This document shows positions 32,612 to 45,373 of a DNA stretch of 64,000 nt, one piece after another. This DNA is from Trematomus loennbergii. Lineage: Eukaryota; Chordata; Actinopteri; Perciformes; Nototheniidae. The translations under genes and the position numbers were made by a program. Location of the stretch: NCBI GenBank assembly GCA_012861695.1, contig JAAOOA010000060.1, positions 11,588,449 through 11,652,448 on the forward strand, in the 5' to 3' direction. A model generated the notes under the pieces. It did not search any database. It was not told the origin of the DNA and saw only the letters and a list, made by a program, of their open reading frames with translations. How positions within the stretch are numbered: the first letter of the stretch is position 1; every line of letters begins with the position of its first letter.

Positions 32612-35600
32612 CATTTAAACAGATTAACCAGTTTTATAACATTACTTTAGCCCTGATCAGAGCCCTGTTTTCTGGGTAAGAAAGCGATGTGCTGTACCCT
32701 GGCTCTCTGGCTCTCTGAGACCCTGCTAAAAGCATGAGTCTGCTGCCTGCATTTAAACAGATTACCAGTTTATACATTACTTTAGCCCTGATCAGAGCCC
32801 TGTTTTCTGGTAAGAAAGCGATGTGCTGTACCCTGGCTCTCTGGCTCTCTGAGACCCTGCTAAAAGCAGTGAGTCTGCTGCCTGCATTTAAACAGATTCA
32901 ACCAGTTTGTAACATTACTTTAGCCCTGATCAGAGCCCTGTTTTCTGGGTAAGAAAGCGATGTGCTGTACCCTGGCTCTCTGGCTCTCTGAGACCCTGCT
33001 AAAAGCAGTGAGTCTGCTGCCTGCATTTAAACAGATTAACCAGTTTTTAACATTACTTTAGCCTGATCAGAGCCCTGTTTTCTGGGTAAGAAAGCGATGT
33101 GCTGTACCCTGGCTCTCTGGCTCTCTGAGACCCTGCTAAAAGCAGTGAGTCTGCTGCCTGCATTTAAACAGATTAACCAGTTTATAACATTACTTTAGCC
33201 CTGATCAGAGCCCTGTTTTCTGGGTAAGAAAGCGATGTGCTGTACCCTGGCTCTCTGGCTCTCTGAGACCCTGCTAAAAGCAGTGAGTCTGCTGCCTGCA
33301 TTTAACAGATTAACCAGTTTAACATTACTTTAGCCCTGATCAGAGCCTGTTTTCTGGGTAAGAAAGCGATGTGCTGTACCCTGGCTCTCTGGCTCTCTGA
33401 GACCCTGCTAAAAGCAGTGAGTCTGCTGCCTGCATTTAAACAGATTCACCAGTTTATAACATTACTTTAGCCCTGATCAGAGCCCTGTTTTCTGGGTAAG
33501 AAAGCGATGTGCTGTACCCTGGCTCTCTGGCTCTCTGAGACCCTGCTAAAAGCAGTGAGTCTGCTGCCTGCATTTAAACAGATTAACCAGTTTGTAACAT
33601 TACTTTAGCCCTGATCAGAGCCCTGTTTTCTGGGTAAGAAAGCGATGTGCTGTACCCTGCTCTCTGGCTCTCTGAGACCCTGCTAAAAGCAGTGAGTCTG
33701 CTGCCTGCATTTAAACAGATTAACCAGTTTGTAACATTACTTTAGCCCTGATCAGAGCCCTGTTTTCTGGGTAAGAAAGCGATGTGCTGTACCCTGGCTC
33801 TCTGGCTCTCTGAGACCCTGCTAAAAGCAGTGAGTCTGCTGCCTGCATTTAAACAGATTAACCAGTTTGTAACATTACTTTAGCCCTGATCAGAGCCCTG
33901 TTTTCTGGGTAAGAAAGCGATGTGCTGACCCTGCTCTCTGGCTCTCTGAGACCCTGCTAAAGCAGTGAGTCTGCTGCCTGCATTTAAACAGATTACCAGT
34001 TTGTAACATTACTTTAGCCCTGATCAGAGCCCTGTTTTCTGGGTAAGAAAGCGATGTGCTGTACCCTGGCTCTCTGGCTCTCTGAGACCCTGCTAAAAGC
34101 AGTGAGTCTGCTGCCTGCATTTAAACAGATTACCAGTTTATAACATTACTTTAGCCCTGATCAGAGCCCTGTTTTCTGGGTAAGAAAGCGATGTGCTGTA
34201 CCCTGGCTCTCTGGCTCTCTGAGACCCTGCTAAAAGCAGTGAGTCTGCTGCCTGCATTTAAACAGATTAACCAGTTTGTAACATTACTTTAGCCCTGATC
34301 AGAGCCCTGTTTTCTGGGTAAGAAAGCGATGTGCTGTACCCTGGCTCTCTGGCTCTCTGAGACCCTGCTAAAAGCAGTGAGTCTGCTGCCTGCATTTAAA
34401 CAGATTAACCAGTTTTAACATTACTTTAGCCCTGATCAGAGCCCTGTTTTCTGGGTAAGAAAGCGATGTGCTGTACCCTGGCTCTCTGGCTCTCTGAGAC
34501 CCTGCTAAAAGCAGTGAGTCTGCTGCCTGCATTTAAACAGATTACCAGTTTGTAACATTACTTTAGCCCTGATCAGAGCCCTGTTTTCTGGGTAAGAAAG
34601 CGATGTGCTGTACCCTGGCGCTCTGGCTCTCTGAGACCCTGCTAAAAGCAGTGAGTCTGCTGCCTGCATTTAAACAGATTCACAGTTTATAACATTACTT
34701 TAGCCCTGATCAGAGCCCTGTTTTCTGGGTAAGAAAGCGATGTGCTGTACCCTGGCTCTCTGGCTCTCTGAGACCCTGCTAAAAGCAGTGAGTCTGCTGC
34801 CTGCATTTAAACAGATTAACCAGTTTTAACATTACTTTAGCCCTGATCAGAGCCCTGTTTTCTGGTAAGAAAGCGATGTGCTGTACCCTGGCTCTCTGGC
34901 TCTCTGAGACCCTGCTAAAAGCAGTGAGTCTGCTGCCTGCATTTAAACAGATTAACCAGTTTATAACATTACTTTAGCCCTGATCAGAGCCCTGTTTTCT
35001 GGTAAGAAAGATGTGCTGTACCCTGTCTCTGGCTCTCTGAGACCCTGCTAAAGCAGTGAGTCTGCTGCCTGCATTTAAACAGATTCACCAGTTTGTAACA
35101 TTACTTTAGCCCTGATCAGAGCCCTGTTTTCTGGGTAAGAAAGCGATGTGCTGTACCCTGGCTCTCTGGCTCTCTGAGACCCTGCTAAAAGCAGTGAGTC
35201 TGCTGCCTGCATTTAAACAGATTAACCAGTTTGTAACATTACTTTAGCCCTGATCAGAGCCCTGTTTTCTGGGTAAGAAAGCGATGTGCTGTACCCTGGC
35301 TCTCTGGCTCTCTGAGACCCTGCTAAAAGCAGTGAGTCTGCTGCCTGCATTTAAACAGATTAACCATTTGTAACATTACTTTAGCCCTGATCAGAGCCCT
35401 GTTTTTCTGGGTAAGAAAGCGATGTGCTGTACCCTGGCTCTCTGGCTCTCTGAGACCCTGCTAAAAGCAGTGAGTCTGCTGACCTGCATTTAAACAGATT
35501 AACCATTTATAACATTACTTTAGCCCTGATCAGAGCCCTGTTTTCTGGGTAAGAAGCGATGTGCTGTACCCTGGCTCTCTGGCTCTCTGAGACCCTGTTA

Positions 35601-38600
35601 AAAGCAGTGAGTCTGCTGCCTGCATTTAAACAGATTACCAGTTTGTAACATTACTTTAGCCCTGATCAGAGCCCTGTTTTCTGGGTAAGAAAGCGATGTG
35701 CTGTACCCTGGCTCTCTGGCTCTCTGAGACCCTGCTAAAAGCAGTGAGTCTGCTGCCTGCATTTAAACAGATTCACCAGTTTTGTAACATTACTTTAGCC
35801 CTGATCAGAGCCCTGTTTTCTGGGTAAGAAAGCGATGTGCTGTACCCTGGCTCTCTGGCTCTCTGAGACCCTGCTAAAAGCAGTGAGTCTGCTGCCTGCA
35901 TTTAAACAGATTCACCAGTTTTAACATTACTTTAGCCCTGATCAGAGCCCTGTTTTCTGGGTAAGAAAGCGATGTGCTGTACCCTGGCTTCTCTGGCTCT
36001 CTGAGACCCTGCTAAAAGCAGTGAGTCTGCTGCCTGCATTTAAACAGATTAACCAGTTTGTAACATTACTTTAGCCCTGATCAGAGCCCTGTTTTCTGGG
36101 TAAGAAAGCGATGTGCTGTACCCTGGCTCTCTGGCTCTCTGAGACCCTGCTAAAAGCAGTGAGTCTGCTGCCTGCATTTAAACAGATTAACCAGTTTGTA
36201 ACATTACTTTAGCCCTGATCAGAGCCCTGTTTTCTGGTAAGAAAGCGATGTGCTGTACCCTGGCTCTCTGGCTCTCTGAGACCCTGCTAAAAGCAGTGAG
36301 TCTGCTGCCTGCATTTAAACAGATTAACCAGTTTTAACATTACTTTAGCCCTGATCAGAGCCCTGTTTTCTGGGTAAGAAAGCGATGTGCTGTACCCTGT
36401 TCTCTGGCTCTCTGAGACCCTGCTAAAAGCAGTGAGTCTGCTGCCTGCATTTAAACAGATTACCATTTAACATTACTTTAGCCCTGATCAGAGCCCTGTT
36501 TTCTGGGTAAGAAAGCGATGTGCTGTACCCTGGCTCTCTGGCTCTCTGAGACCCTGCTAAAAGCAGTGAGTCTGCTGCCTGCATTTAAACAGATTTCACC
36601 AGTTTGTAACATTACTTTAGCCCTGATCAGAGCCCTGTTTTCTGGTAAGAAAGCGATGTGCTGTACCCTGGCGCTGGCTCTCTGAGACCCTGCTAAAAGC
36701 AGTGAGTCTGCTGCCTGCATTTAAACAGATTAACCATTTTAACATTACTTTAGCCTGATCAGAGCCCTGTTTTCTGGGTAAGAAAGCGATGTGCTGTACC
36801 CTGGCTCTCTGGCTCTCTGAGACCCTGCTAAAAGCAGTGAGTCTGCTGCCTGCATTTAAACAGATTAACCAGTTTGTAACATTACTTTAGCCCTGATCAG
36901 AGCCCTGTTTTCTGGGTAAGAAAGCGATGTGCTGTACCCTGGCTCTCTGGCTCTCTGAGACCCTGCTAAAGCAGTGAGTCTGCTGCCTGCATTTAAACAG
37001 ATTCACCAGTTTATAACATTACTTTAGCCCTGATCAGAGCCCTGTTTTCTGGGTAAGAAAGCGATGTGCTGTACCCTGGCTCTCTGGCTCTCTGAGACCC
37101 TGCTAAAAGCAGTGAGTCTGCTGCCTGCATTTAAACAGATTACCAGTTTATAACATTACTTTAGCCCTGATCAGAGCCCTGTTTTCTGGCTAAGAAAGCG
37201 ATGTGCTGTACCCTGGCTCTCTGGCTCTCTGAGACCCTGCTAAAAGCAGTGAGTCTGCTGCCTGCATTTAAACAGATTAACCAGTTTGTAACATTACTTT
37301 AGCCTGATCAGAGCCCTGTTTTCTGGGTAAGAAAGCGATGTGCTGTACCCTGGCTCTCTGGCTCTCTGAGACCCTGCTAAAAGCAGTGAGTCTGCTGCCT
37401 GCATTTAAACAGATTAACCAGTTTGTAACATTACTTTAGCCCTGATCAGAGCCCTGTTTTCTGGGTAAGAAAGCGATGTGCTGTACCCTGGCTCTCTGGC
37501 TCTCTGAGACCCTGCTAAAAGCAGTGAGTCTGCTGCCTGCATTTAAACAGATTAACCAGTTTGTAACATTACTTTAGCCCTGATCAGAGCCCTGTTTTCT
37601 GGGTAAGAAAGCGATGTGCTGTACCCTGGCTCTGGCTCTCTGAGACCCTGCTAAAAGCAGTGAGTCTGCTGCCTGCATTTAAACAGATTCACCAGTTTGT
37701 AACATTACTTTAGCCCTGATCAGAGCCCTGTTTTCTGGGTAAGAAAGCGATGTGCTGTACCCTGGCTCTCTGGCTCTCTGAGACCCTGCTAAAAGCAGTG
37801 AGTCTGCTGCTGCATTTAAACAGATTAACCAGTTTTTAACATTACTTTAGCCCTGATCAGAGCCCTGTTTTCTGGGTAAGAAAGCGATGTGCTGTACCCT
37901 GGTCTCTGGCTCTCTGAGACCCTGCTAAAAGCAGTGAGTCTGCTGCCTGCATTTAAACAGATTAACCAGTTTTAACATTACTTTAGCCCTGATCAGAGCC
38001 CTGTTTTCTGGGTAAGAAAGCGATGTGCTGTACCCTGGCTCTCTGGCTCTCTGAGACCCTGCTAAAAGCAGTGAGTCTGCTGCCTGCATTTAAACAGATT
38101 AACCAGTTTGTAACATTACTTTAGCCCTGATCAGAGCCCTGTTTTCTGGGTAAGAAAGCGATGTGCTGTACCCTGGCTCTCTGGCTCTCTGAGACCCTGC
38201 TAAAAGCAGTGAGTCTGCTGCCTGCATTTAAACAGATTAACCAGTTTGTAACATTACTTTAGCCCTGATCAGAGCCCTGTTTTCTGGTAAGAAAGCGATG
38301 TGCTGTACCCTGGCTCTCTGGCTCTCTGAGACCCTGCTAAAAGCAGTGAGTCTGCTGCCTGCATTTAAACAGATTAACCAGTTTGTAACATTACTTTAGC
38401 CCTGATCAGAGCCCTGTTTTCTGGTAAGAAAGCGATGTGCTGTACCCTGTCTCTCTGGCTCTCTGAGACCCTGCTAAAAGCAGTGAGTCTGCTGCCTGCA
38501 TTTAAACAGATTCACCAGTTTGTAACATTACTTTAGCCCTGATCAGAGCCCTGTTTTCTGGGTAAGAAAGCGATGTGCTGTACCCTGGCTCTCTGGCTCT

Positions 38601-41600
38601 CTGAGACCCTGCTAAAAGCAGTGAGTCTGCTGCCTGCATTTAAACAGTTTCACCAGTTTGTAACATTACTTTAGCCCTGATCAGAGCCCTGTTTTCTGGG
38701 TAAGAAAGCGATGTGCTGTACCCTGGCGCTCTGGCTCTCTGAGACCCTGCTAAAAGCAGTGAGTCTGCTGCCTGCATTTAAACAGATTAACCAGTTTGTA
38801 ACATTACTTTAGCCCTGATCAGAGCCCTGTTTTCTGGGTAAGAAAGCGATGTGCTGTACCCTGGCTCTCTGGCTCTCTGAGACCCTGCTAAAAGCAGTGA
38901 GTCTGCTGCCTGCATTTAAAGATTAACCAGTTTGTAACATTACTTTAGCCCTGATCAGAGCCCTGTTTTCTGGGTAAGAAAGCGATGTGCTGTACCCTGG
39001 CTCTCTGGCTCTCTGAGACCCTGCTAAAAGCAGTGAGTCTGCTGCCTGCATTTAAACAGATTCACCAGTTTATAACATTACTTTAGCCCTGATCAGAGCC
39101 CTGTTTTTGGGTAAGAAAGCGATGTGCTGTACCCTGGCTCTCTGGCTCTCTGAGACCCTGCTAAAAGCAGTGAGTCTGCTGCCTGCATTTAAACAGATTA
39201 ACCAGTTTATAACATTACTTTAGCCCTGATCAGAGCCCTGTTTTCTGGGTAAGAAAGCGATGTGCTGTACCCTGGCTCTCTGGCTCTCTGAGACCCTGCT
39301 AAAAGCAGTGAGTCTGCTGCCTGCATTTAAACAGATTAACCAGTTTGTAACATTACTTTAGCCCTGATCAGAGCCCTGTTTTCTGGGTAAGAAAGCGATG
39401 TGCTGTACCCTGGCTCTGGCTCTCTGAGACCCTGCTAAAAGCAGTGAGTCTGCTGCCTGCATTTAAACAGATTAACCAGTTTTGTAACATTACTTTAGCC
39501 CTGATCAGAGCCCTGTTTTCTGGGTAAGAAAGCGATGTGCTGTACCCTGGCTCTCTGGCTCTCTGAGACCCTGCTAAAAGCAGTGAGTCTGCTGCCTGCA
39601 TTTAAACAGATTACCAGTTTGTAACATTACTTTAGCCCTGATCAGAGCCCTGTTTTCTGGGTAAGAAAGCGATGTGCTGTACCCTGGCTCTCTGGCTCTC
39701 TGAGACCCTGCTAAAAGCAGTGAGTCTGCTGCCTGCATTTAAACAGATTAACCAGTTTATAACATTACTTTAGCCCTGATCAGAGCCCTGTTTTCTGGGT
39801 AAGAAAGCGATGTGCTGTACCCTGGCTCTCTGGTTCTCTGAGACCCTGCTAAAAGCAGTGAGTCTGCTGCCTGCATTTAAACAGATTAACCAGTTTATAA
39901 CATTACTTTAGCCCTGATCAGAGCCCTGTTTTCTGGTAAGAAGCGATGTGCTGTACACTGGCTCTCTGGCTCTCTGAGACCCTGCTAAAAGCAGTGAGTC
40001 TGCTGCCTGCATTTAAACAGATTCACCAGTTTGTAACATTACTTTAGCCCTGATCAGAGCCCTGTTTTCTGGGTAAGAAGTGATGTGCTGTACCCTGGCG
40101 CTCTGGCTCTCTGAGACCCTGCTAAAAGCAGTGAGTCTGCTGCCTGCATTTAAACAGATTCACCAGTTTATAACATTACTTTAGCCCTGATCAGAGCCCT
40201 GTTTTCTGGTAAGAAAGCGATGTGCTGTACCCTGGCTCTCTGGCTCTCTGAGACCCTGCTAAAAGCAGTGAGTCTGCTGCCTGCATTTAAACAGATTAAC
40301 CAGTTTGTAACATTACTTTAGCCCTGATCAGAGCCCTGTTTCTGGGTAAGAAAGCGATGTGCTGTACCCTGGCTCTCTGGCTCTCTGAGACCCTGCTAAA
40401 AGCAGTGAGTCTGCTGCCTGCATTTAAACAGATTAACCAGTTTATAACATTACTTTAGCCCTGATCAGAGCCCTGTTTTCTGGTAAGAAAGCGATGTGCT
40501 GTACCCTGGCTCTCTGGCTCTCTGAGACCCTGCTAAAAGCAGTGAGTCTGCTGACTGCATTTAAACAGATTAACCAGTTTATAACATTACTTTAGCCCTG
40601 ATCAGAGCCCGTTTTCTGGGTAAGAAAGCGATGTGCTGTACCCTGGCTCTCTGGCTCTCTGAGACCCTGCTAAAAGCAGTGAGTCTGCTGCCTGCATTTA
40701 AACAGATTAACCAGTTTATAACATTACTTTAGCCCTGATCAGAGTCCTGTTTTCTGGGTAAGAAAGCGATGTGCTGTACCCTGGCGCTCTGGCTCTCTGA
40801 GACCCTGCTAAAAGCAGTGAGTCTGCTGCCTGCATTTAAACAGATTCACCAGTTTTAACATTACTTTAGCCCTGATCAGAGCCCTGTTTTCTGGGTAAGA
40901 AAGCGATGTGCTGAACCCTGGCTCTCTGGCTCTCTGAGACCCTGCTAAAAGCAGTGAGTCTGCTGCCTGCATTTAAACAGATTACCAGTTTGTAACATTA
41001 CTTTAGCCCTGATCAGAGCCCTGTTTTCTGGGTAAGAAAGCGATGTGCTGTACCCTGGCTCTCTGGCTCTCTGAGACCCTGCTAAAAGCAGTGAGTCTGC
41101 TGCCTGCATTTAAACAGATTAACCAGTTTGTAACATTACTTTAGCCCTGATCAGAGCCCTGTTTTCTGGGTAAGAAAGCGATGTGCTGTACCCTTGCTCT
41201 CTGGCTCTCTGAGACCCTGCTAAAAGCAGTGAGTCTGCTGCCTGCATTTAAACAGATTAACCAGTTTATAACATTACTTTAGCCCTGATCAGAGCCTGTT
41301 TTCTGGGTAAGAAAGCGATGTGCTGTACCCTGGTCTCTGGCTCTCTGAGACCCTGCTAAAAGCAGTGAGTCTGCTGCCTGCATTTAAACAGATTAACCAG
41401 TTTATAACATTACTTTAGCCCTGATCAGAGCCCTGTTTTCTGGGTAAGAAAGCGATGTGCTGTACCCTGGCTCTCTGGCTCTCTGAGACCCTGCTAAAAG
41501 CAGTGAGTCTGCTGCCTGCATTTAAACAGATTCACCAGTTTGTAACATTACTTTAGCCCTGATCAGAGCCCTGTTTTCTGGGTAAGAAAGCGATGTGCTG

Positions 41601-42061
41601 TACCCTGGCTCTCTGGCTCTCTGAGACCCTGCTAAAAGCAGTGAGTCTGCTGCCTGCATTTAAACAGATTAACCAGTTTATAACATTACTTTAGCCCTGA
41701 TCAGAGCCCTGTTTTCTGGGTAAGAAAGCGATGTGCTGTACCCTGTCTCTCTGGCTCTCTGAGACCCTGCTAAAAGCAGTGAGTCTGCTGCCTGCATTTA
41801 AACAGATTTACCAGTTTGTAACATTACTTTAGCCCTGATCAGAGCCCTGTTTTCTGGGTAAGAAAGCGATGTGCTGTACCCTGGCTCTGGCTCTCTGAGA
41901 CCCTGCTAAAAGCAGTGAGTCTGCTGCCTGCATTTAAACAGATTCACCAGTTTATAACATTACTTTAGCCCTGATCAGAGCCTTGTTTTATGGGTAAGAG
42001 GTGCTGTACCCTGGTCTCTGGGTCTATGGGTCTCTGAGACCCTGCTAACAGCAGTGATTCT
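32612..42061 (-). repeat. 137-bp satellite, right array (about 69 copies, 9.4 kb)
   Basis: Head-to-tail monomers of 136-138 bp: GCCTGCATTTAAACAGATTA, CCAGTTTGTAACATTACTTT, AGCCCTGATCAGAGCCCTGT, TTTCTGGGTAAGAAAGCGAT, GTGCTGTACCCTGGCTCTCT and so on. Each contains the palindromes CTGATCAG and CTGCTAAAAGCAG. Most copies differ by single-base indels at AACCAGTTTxTAAC and GGGTAAG. The outermost monomer (about 41,945-42,061) is the diverged type also found at the outer edge of the left array. No gene lies in these 9.4 kb. Confidence 0.97.
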
Positions 42062-42946
42062 GCTGTTTTTAGCTCATTGTACATTTAACTAATTAAATAT
42101 TATTAATATGTACATTATCCCGTCTATACTGACACATTTATATCCATAACTCTGTATGTTTATTGAGTCCAATGTACACCGTCTAAAAACGACAATTGTG
42201 ACTGAATTAAAACAGTTTGACAGCATTTTAACACTCATATAGCCATGTTTGCAGCCCTGTTCCCTGGGTAACAATTGAATTACCCTCTCCTGTTGAATTA
42301 AAACATTTCCCATGGCTTTAAACACTAATATACCCATGGGTGTGTGTGGCACCATCTGGTGGAACATTTGTGAATTACACTAAAATCCAAAACTTTAATG
42401 TTTTTTATCTTAGCGAAATAATGGTTTAATGACCCCAATGTAATGATCATTTATGATTCTGCAGATGTTGTCTACACGTGTATCACAACGGCTTATTTTT
42501 AGAGTGATTTGGAAAACTCGGTTAGCGAGGTTTATTTTTGTCAATATGAGATGCACTGTTTTCATGTCCCATGTACATATCTGTACATATGGCCTCACGC
42601 ACTACCAACATATACTAACGTAGAGCAATGGTCTAAAAGAAATAGACCTGTTGTCTTACCTATTCGTTTTGTAACATCTGACCTGTACAATTTTCACTAT
42701 TCTAGTTGAACTTTTAGATGGTCAGAACATCTTGAACACTGTCAAAAAGCAACATCAATTCTCAGATTTTATGACCCTAAGTTTTGTAGTTTGAATAGCT
42801 AACTATATGAACAATGCAAAAAAGTAATTTAACCAAACTATGGAAATGTGAAAGTAGTCAAGTCAAAGCAGTGATTCAACACTGTTTATGTTGAATATAA
42901 AACATGGAGGCAATGAGTTTGTTTCATTCTAATGAGGAAGCTAGTG
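42062..42946. other. Right-arm segment between satellite and CAGTGTG element
   Basis: A TGTACA-dyad unit at 42,062-42,190, then single-copy-looking DNA mirrored at 22,151-23,035. The part from 42,623 on is also present in the third copy at 62,782. No convincing gene. Confidence 0.7.
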
Positions 42947-43649
42947 CAGTGTGCGAAAAAGCACACGTCCCACACTGTTCGTTTAGAAATGTTAGTTTCG
43001 GTTCTGCTTGTCGATTCCTGCATCTCGCCGCTTTCTGTACTGTTAGACGGGCGGGCGGGGCGGGACGTGTAGCACAGTGGCAGGGTTGGGAAGCAAAAGT
43101 CGGTTCCGAGTAGGAACAAATAACAATTGTCCGGTACCGGATTAATAAGAGTTGTGAGGACAGGAGGCGAGGCCGAGGCCGAGCCCCGCGGACCGCAGCT
43201 CTCTCTCTCTCTGCTCCGGATCATCTGATCGCTGCAGTGCAGTTCAGCGTCTCTCTCTCTCCCTCTCTCTTTCTACACACAGCGGACCCGCTGCCCGTTT
43301 AACAGCCTAATCTTTGTCAAACTTTCTTATGTTCTTTCTTTAACACGTAATGAAGGTTATTAAGCGTTTTAGCTCCTACGTTGTTAATATTGACGCCATT
43401 TCCTTTATGCAATAAAGCAGCCTCCCTGTCTGTGTCCTCGCGCTGTCCTCACATCCCCCGACCCCCAGACTCGGAGGAGCACAGGGATGTCAGTATTGTT
43501 TATGAAGCAGGGTATAAAAGTATATTATTGAAATGAAAATACTATTTATTTACAAACAGTGAGCAGCTGGGCAGCTGCAGCATGTGTGTTGCAGGACATG
43601 TGTAAGCATGCAAGCGTCTTTGAGTTGTAGAAAAATAAATAAATATAAT

Positions 43650-43682
<33 letters not shown>

Positions 43683-44244
43683 GGCCTATGTGTTGGACAT
43701 GTGTGGTTGGACTCTGTCTCACAGGCAGGTTGCAGTGTAACATCAGAGGAGACTGGGCCAATTGTACATTCTCAAACTGCACCACTTAGAACTAACTAAA
43801 CAATGCAGAGATTATTTTTATATAATTGTATTCAATAACCGAAAGAAATTAAACAGTCTGAAGTTATTTCTAAATAGGAATACAGATTTGACTTAATGTT
43901 TTCATAAATATGTTTTTCTCCCAGTTTGTCATGGGACTTATTTTTACCCTCTCAAAGAACCGGAATCAAGAACCGAAAATAACCGGAATCGAAAAGCAGA
44001 ACCGGAATCGTTAAAATCCAAACGATACCCAACCCTATGTGTGATACAGTAAAATCTTACCGCTCACTTACGTTAGCGGTGTCGTAAAAAACGTGGGAAA
44101 ATGTAAAATACGTTGGCGAAGAAGAAGATTCCAGTGGCCCCAACTTTTGTCCATTCTGGACAAGTGAAAAATGTATTCGGACAAGTAAATTGCCAAACTC
44201 ACTTGTCCATGGACAAGTACTCTCTAAAACTTTTTCTCACACTG
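42947..44244. mobile_element. 1.3-kb CAGTGTG-terminal element, right-arm copy
   Basis: CAGTGTGCGAAAAAG to CTTTTTCTCACACTG, with the 5-bp duplication TAGTG at 42,942-42,946 and 44,245-44,249. The nested AGGGTTGGG element occupies 43,081-44,037. The third copy reads GCTAGTGAACTGG at this site, i.e. a single TAGTG with no insert. Confidence 0.85.
43081..44037. mobile_element. Nested hAT-like element, right-arm copy
   Basis: CAGGGTTGGGAAGCAAAAG to CGATACCCAACCCTA, reverse complement of 21,073-22,019, with (ATT)n about one unit longer. Confidence 0.6.
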
Positions 44245-44486
44245 TAGTGAACTGGAATGAAGTGAAATGAAATCAAAATGGAATATAATTATATATCACA
44301 GTGCAGATCCAACCAGGGAAGGAGGCCAAGCTGACACACACTCACGCACACTCGCGCACGGTTAGACATGCGCGCGGAGCATCATCCGCCCACAATCACA
44401 GAGAACAATCAGTCCTCTGATATATGCCACAGTCTCTTCCTTCTAAGTTTCACACTGTCTCTGCCTGAACCAACAGGGCTCTGAAC

Positions 44487-45373
44487 ATGGACTTCATCGA
44501 CACTCAAGAGATGCAGATTCATGAGGAGAAAGATTACGGTACATTTGTTTTGGGGATAATATGTTTTTATTTGTATTCAAAGTACCTTTTTGAATGCCAG
44601 ATTTGTTTATTGAGGCTGCTATAGAAGATGCATGGATTTCTAGAGCGATGGTTGCAAGGGAATTTGTAGATTTTTTTACTTTCTTTTAAAGACATATTTT
44701 TATGTAATTTTGAGCATTGATTAAAAGTTATATTCTGTACATAATTACAGTCTTAATATTTTTATAAATTATTCTGTGTGGCCATTTTTAAACCATTTGT
44801 TATGACGATTATACAATTCAAATAAAGTAAATATACTTGTAGCATCTGCCAGTAAGGCCATCTCAGTAAAAACAATACAGAGTAGTGATCGCAATCTGTT
44901 TTGCATGTCTTTTGCAACACAGATTGTTTCCTGCTATTCAATTGTAAAGAGGGTTCCCCCTCAGCTCAGTCTAGATATCATATGTTTTCTTCATTGGCAT
45001 TTTACATTTAGGAACACTGCGTTTCAAATGTTAAGCTGCGATTGCATTAACGGTTGTAATAAAAACAAAATGAAATTGATACAGCCAGGGACTAATGTTT
45101 TCTCGCCCTCCTCCCTGGCGCAGATGAGGCAGCAGGTGTGGGGGAGATCTGACTCTGTGTGTGGGCCCGTGAGCGTGACACAGAGCTGGAGATGAGGACT
45201 TTTATCTCTGTGGGTGGAGGCGCTGATGGAGGGGACTCCCGCGGCCTCCGCAGCAGGGTGGGCAGGATGAAGAAGCTGCTGTGGACCAGGCCCAGTGGAC
45301 ACATCCACACGGACACGGAGCCCGGCGTGTGGCTCACCAGCTTCCAGTCCTGGACACGGATGGGCAGCTCGAG
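44487..45373 (+). pseudogene. Right-arm copy of the 5' end of the unidentified gene (exons X1 and X2)
   Basis: X1 44,487-44,538 is identical in coding content to the left arm (MDFIDTQEMQIHEEKDY). X2 45,124-45,373 shares the TGA after DEAAGVGEI and also lacks one C (FQSWTRMG instead of FQSLDTDG), so its end is frame-shifted. X2 ends at a donor GAG|GTGAGG. Transcription would run toward the slc44a2 exons at 47,425. No further exon of this gene follows within the arm. Identity unknown. Confidence 0.55.

Noticed and set aside
27806..42061. CRISPR-like look of the 51-bp and 137-bp arrays
   Set aside because: Repeats are head-to-tail with no unique spacers, and the genome is a vertebrate.
44487..45373. 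Exons X1/X2 as the missing 5' exons of slc44a2
   Set aside because: The X1 and X2 peptides do not resemble the CTL N terminus, and the same exons occur at 62,782 downstream of odad3.
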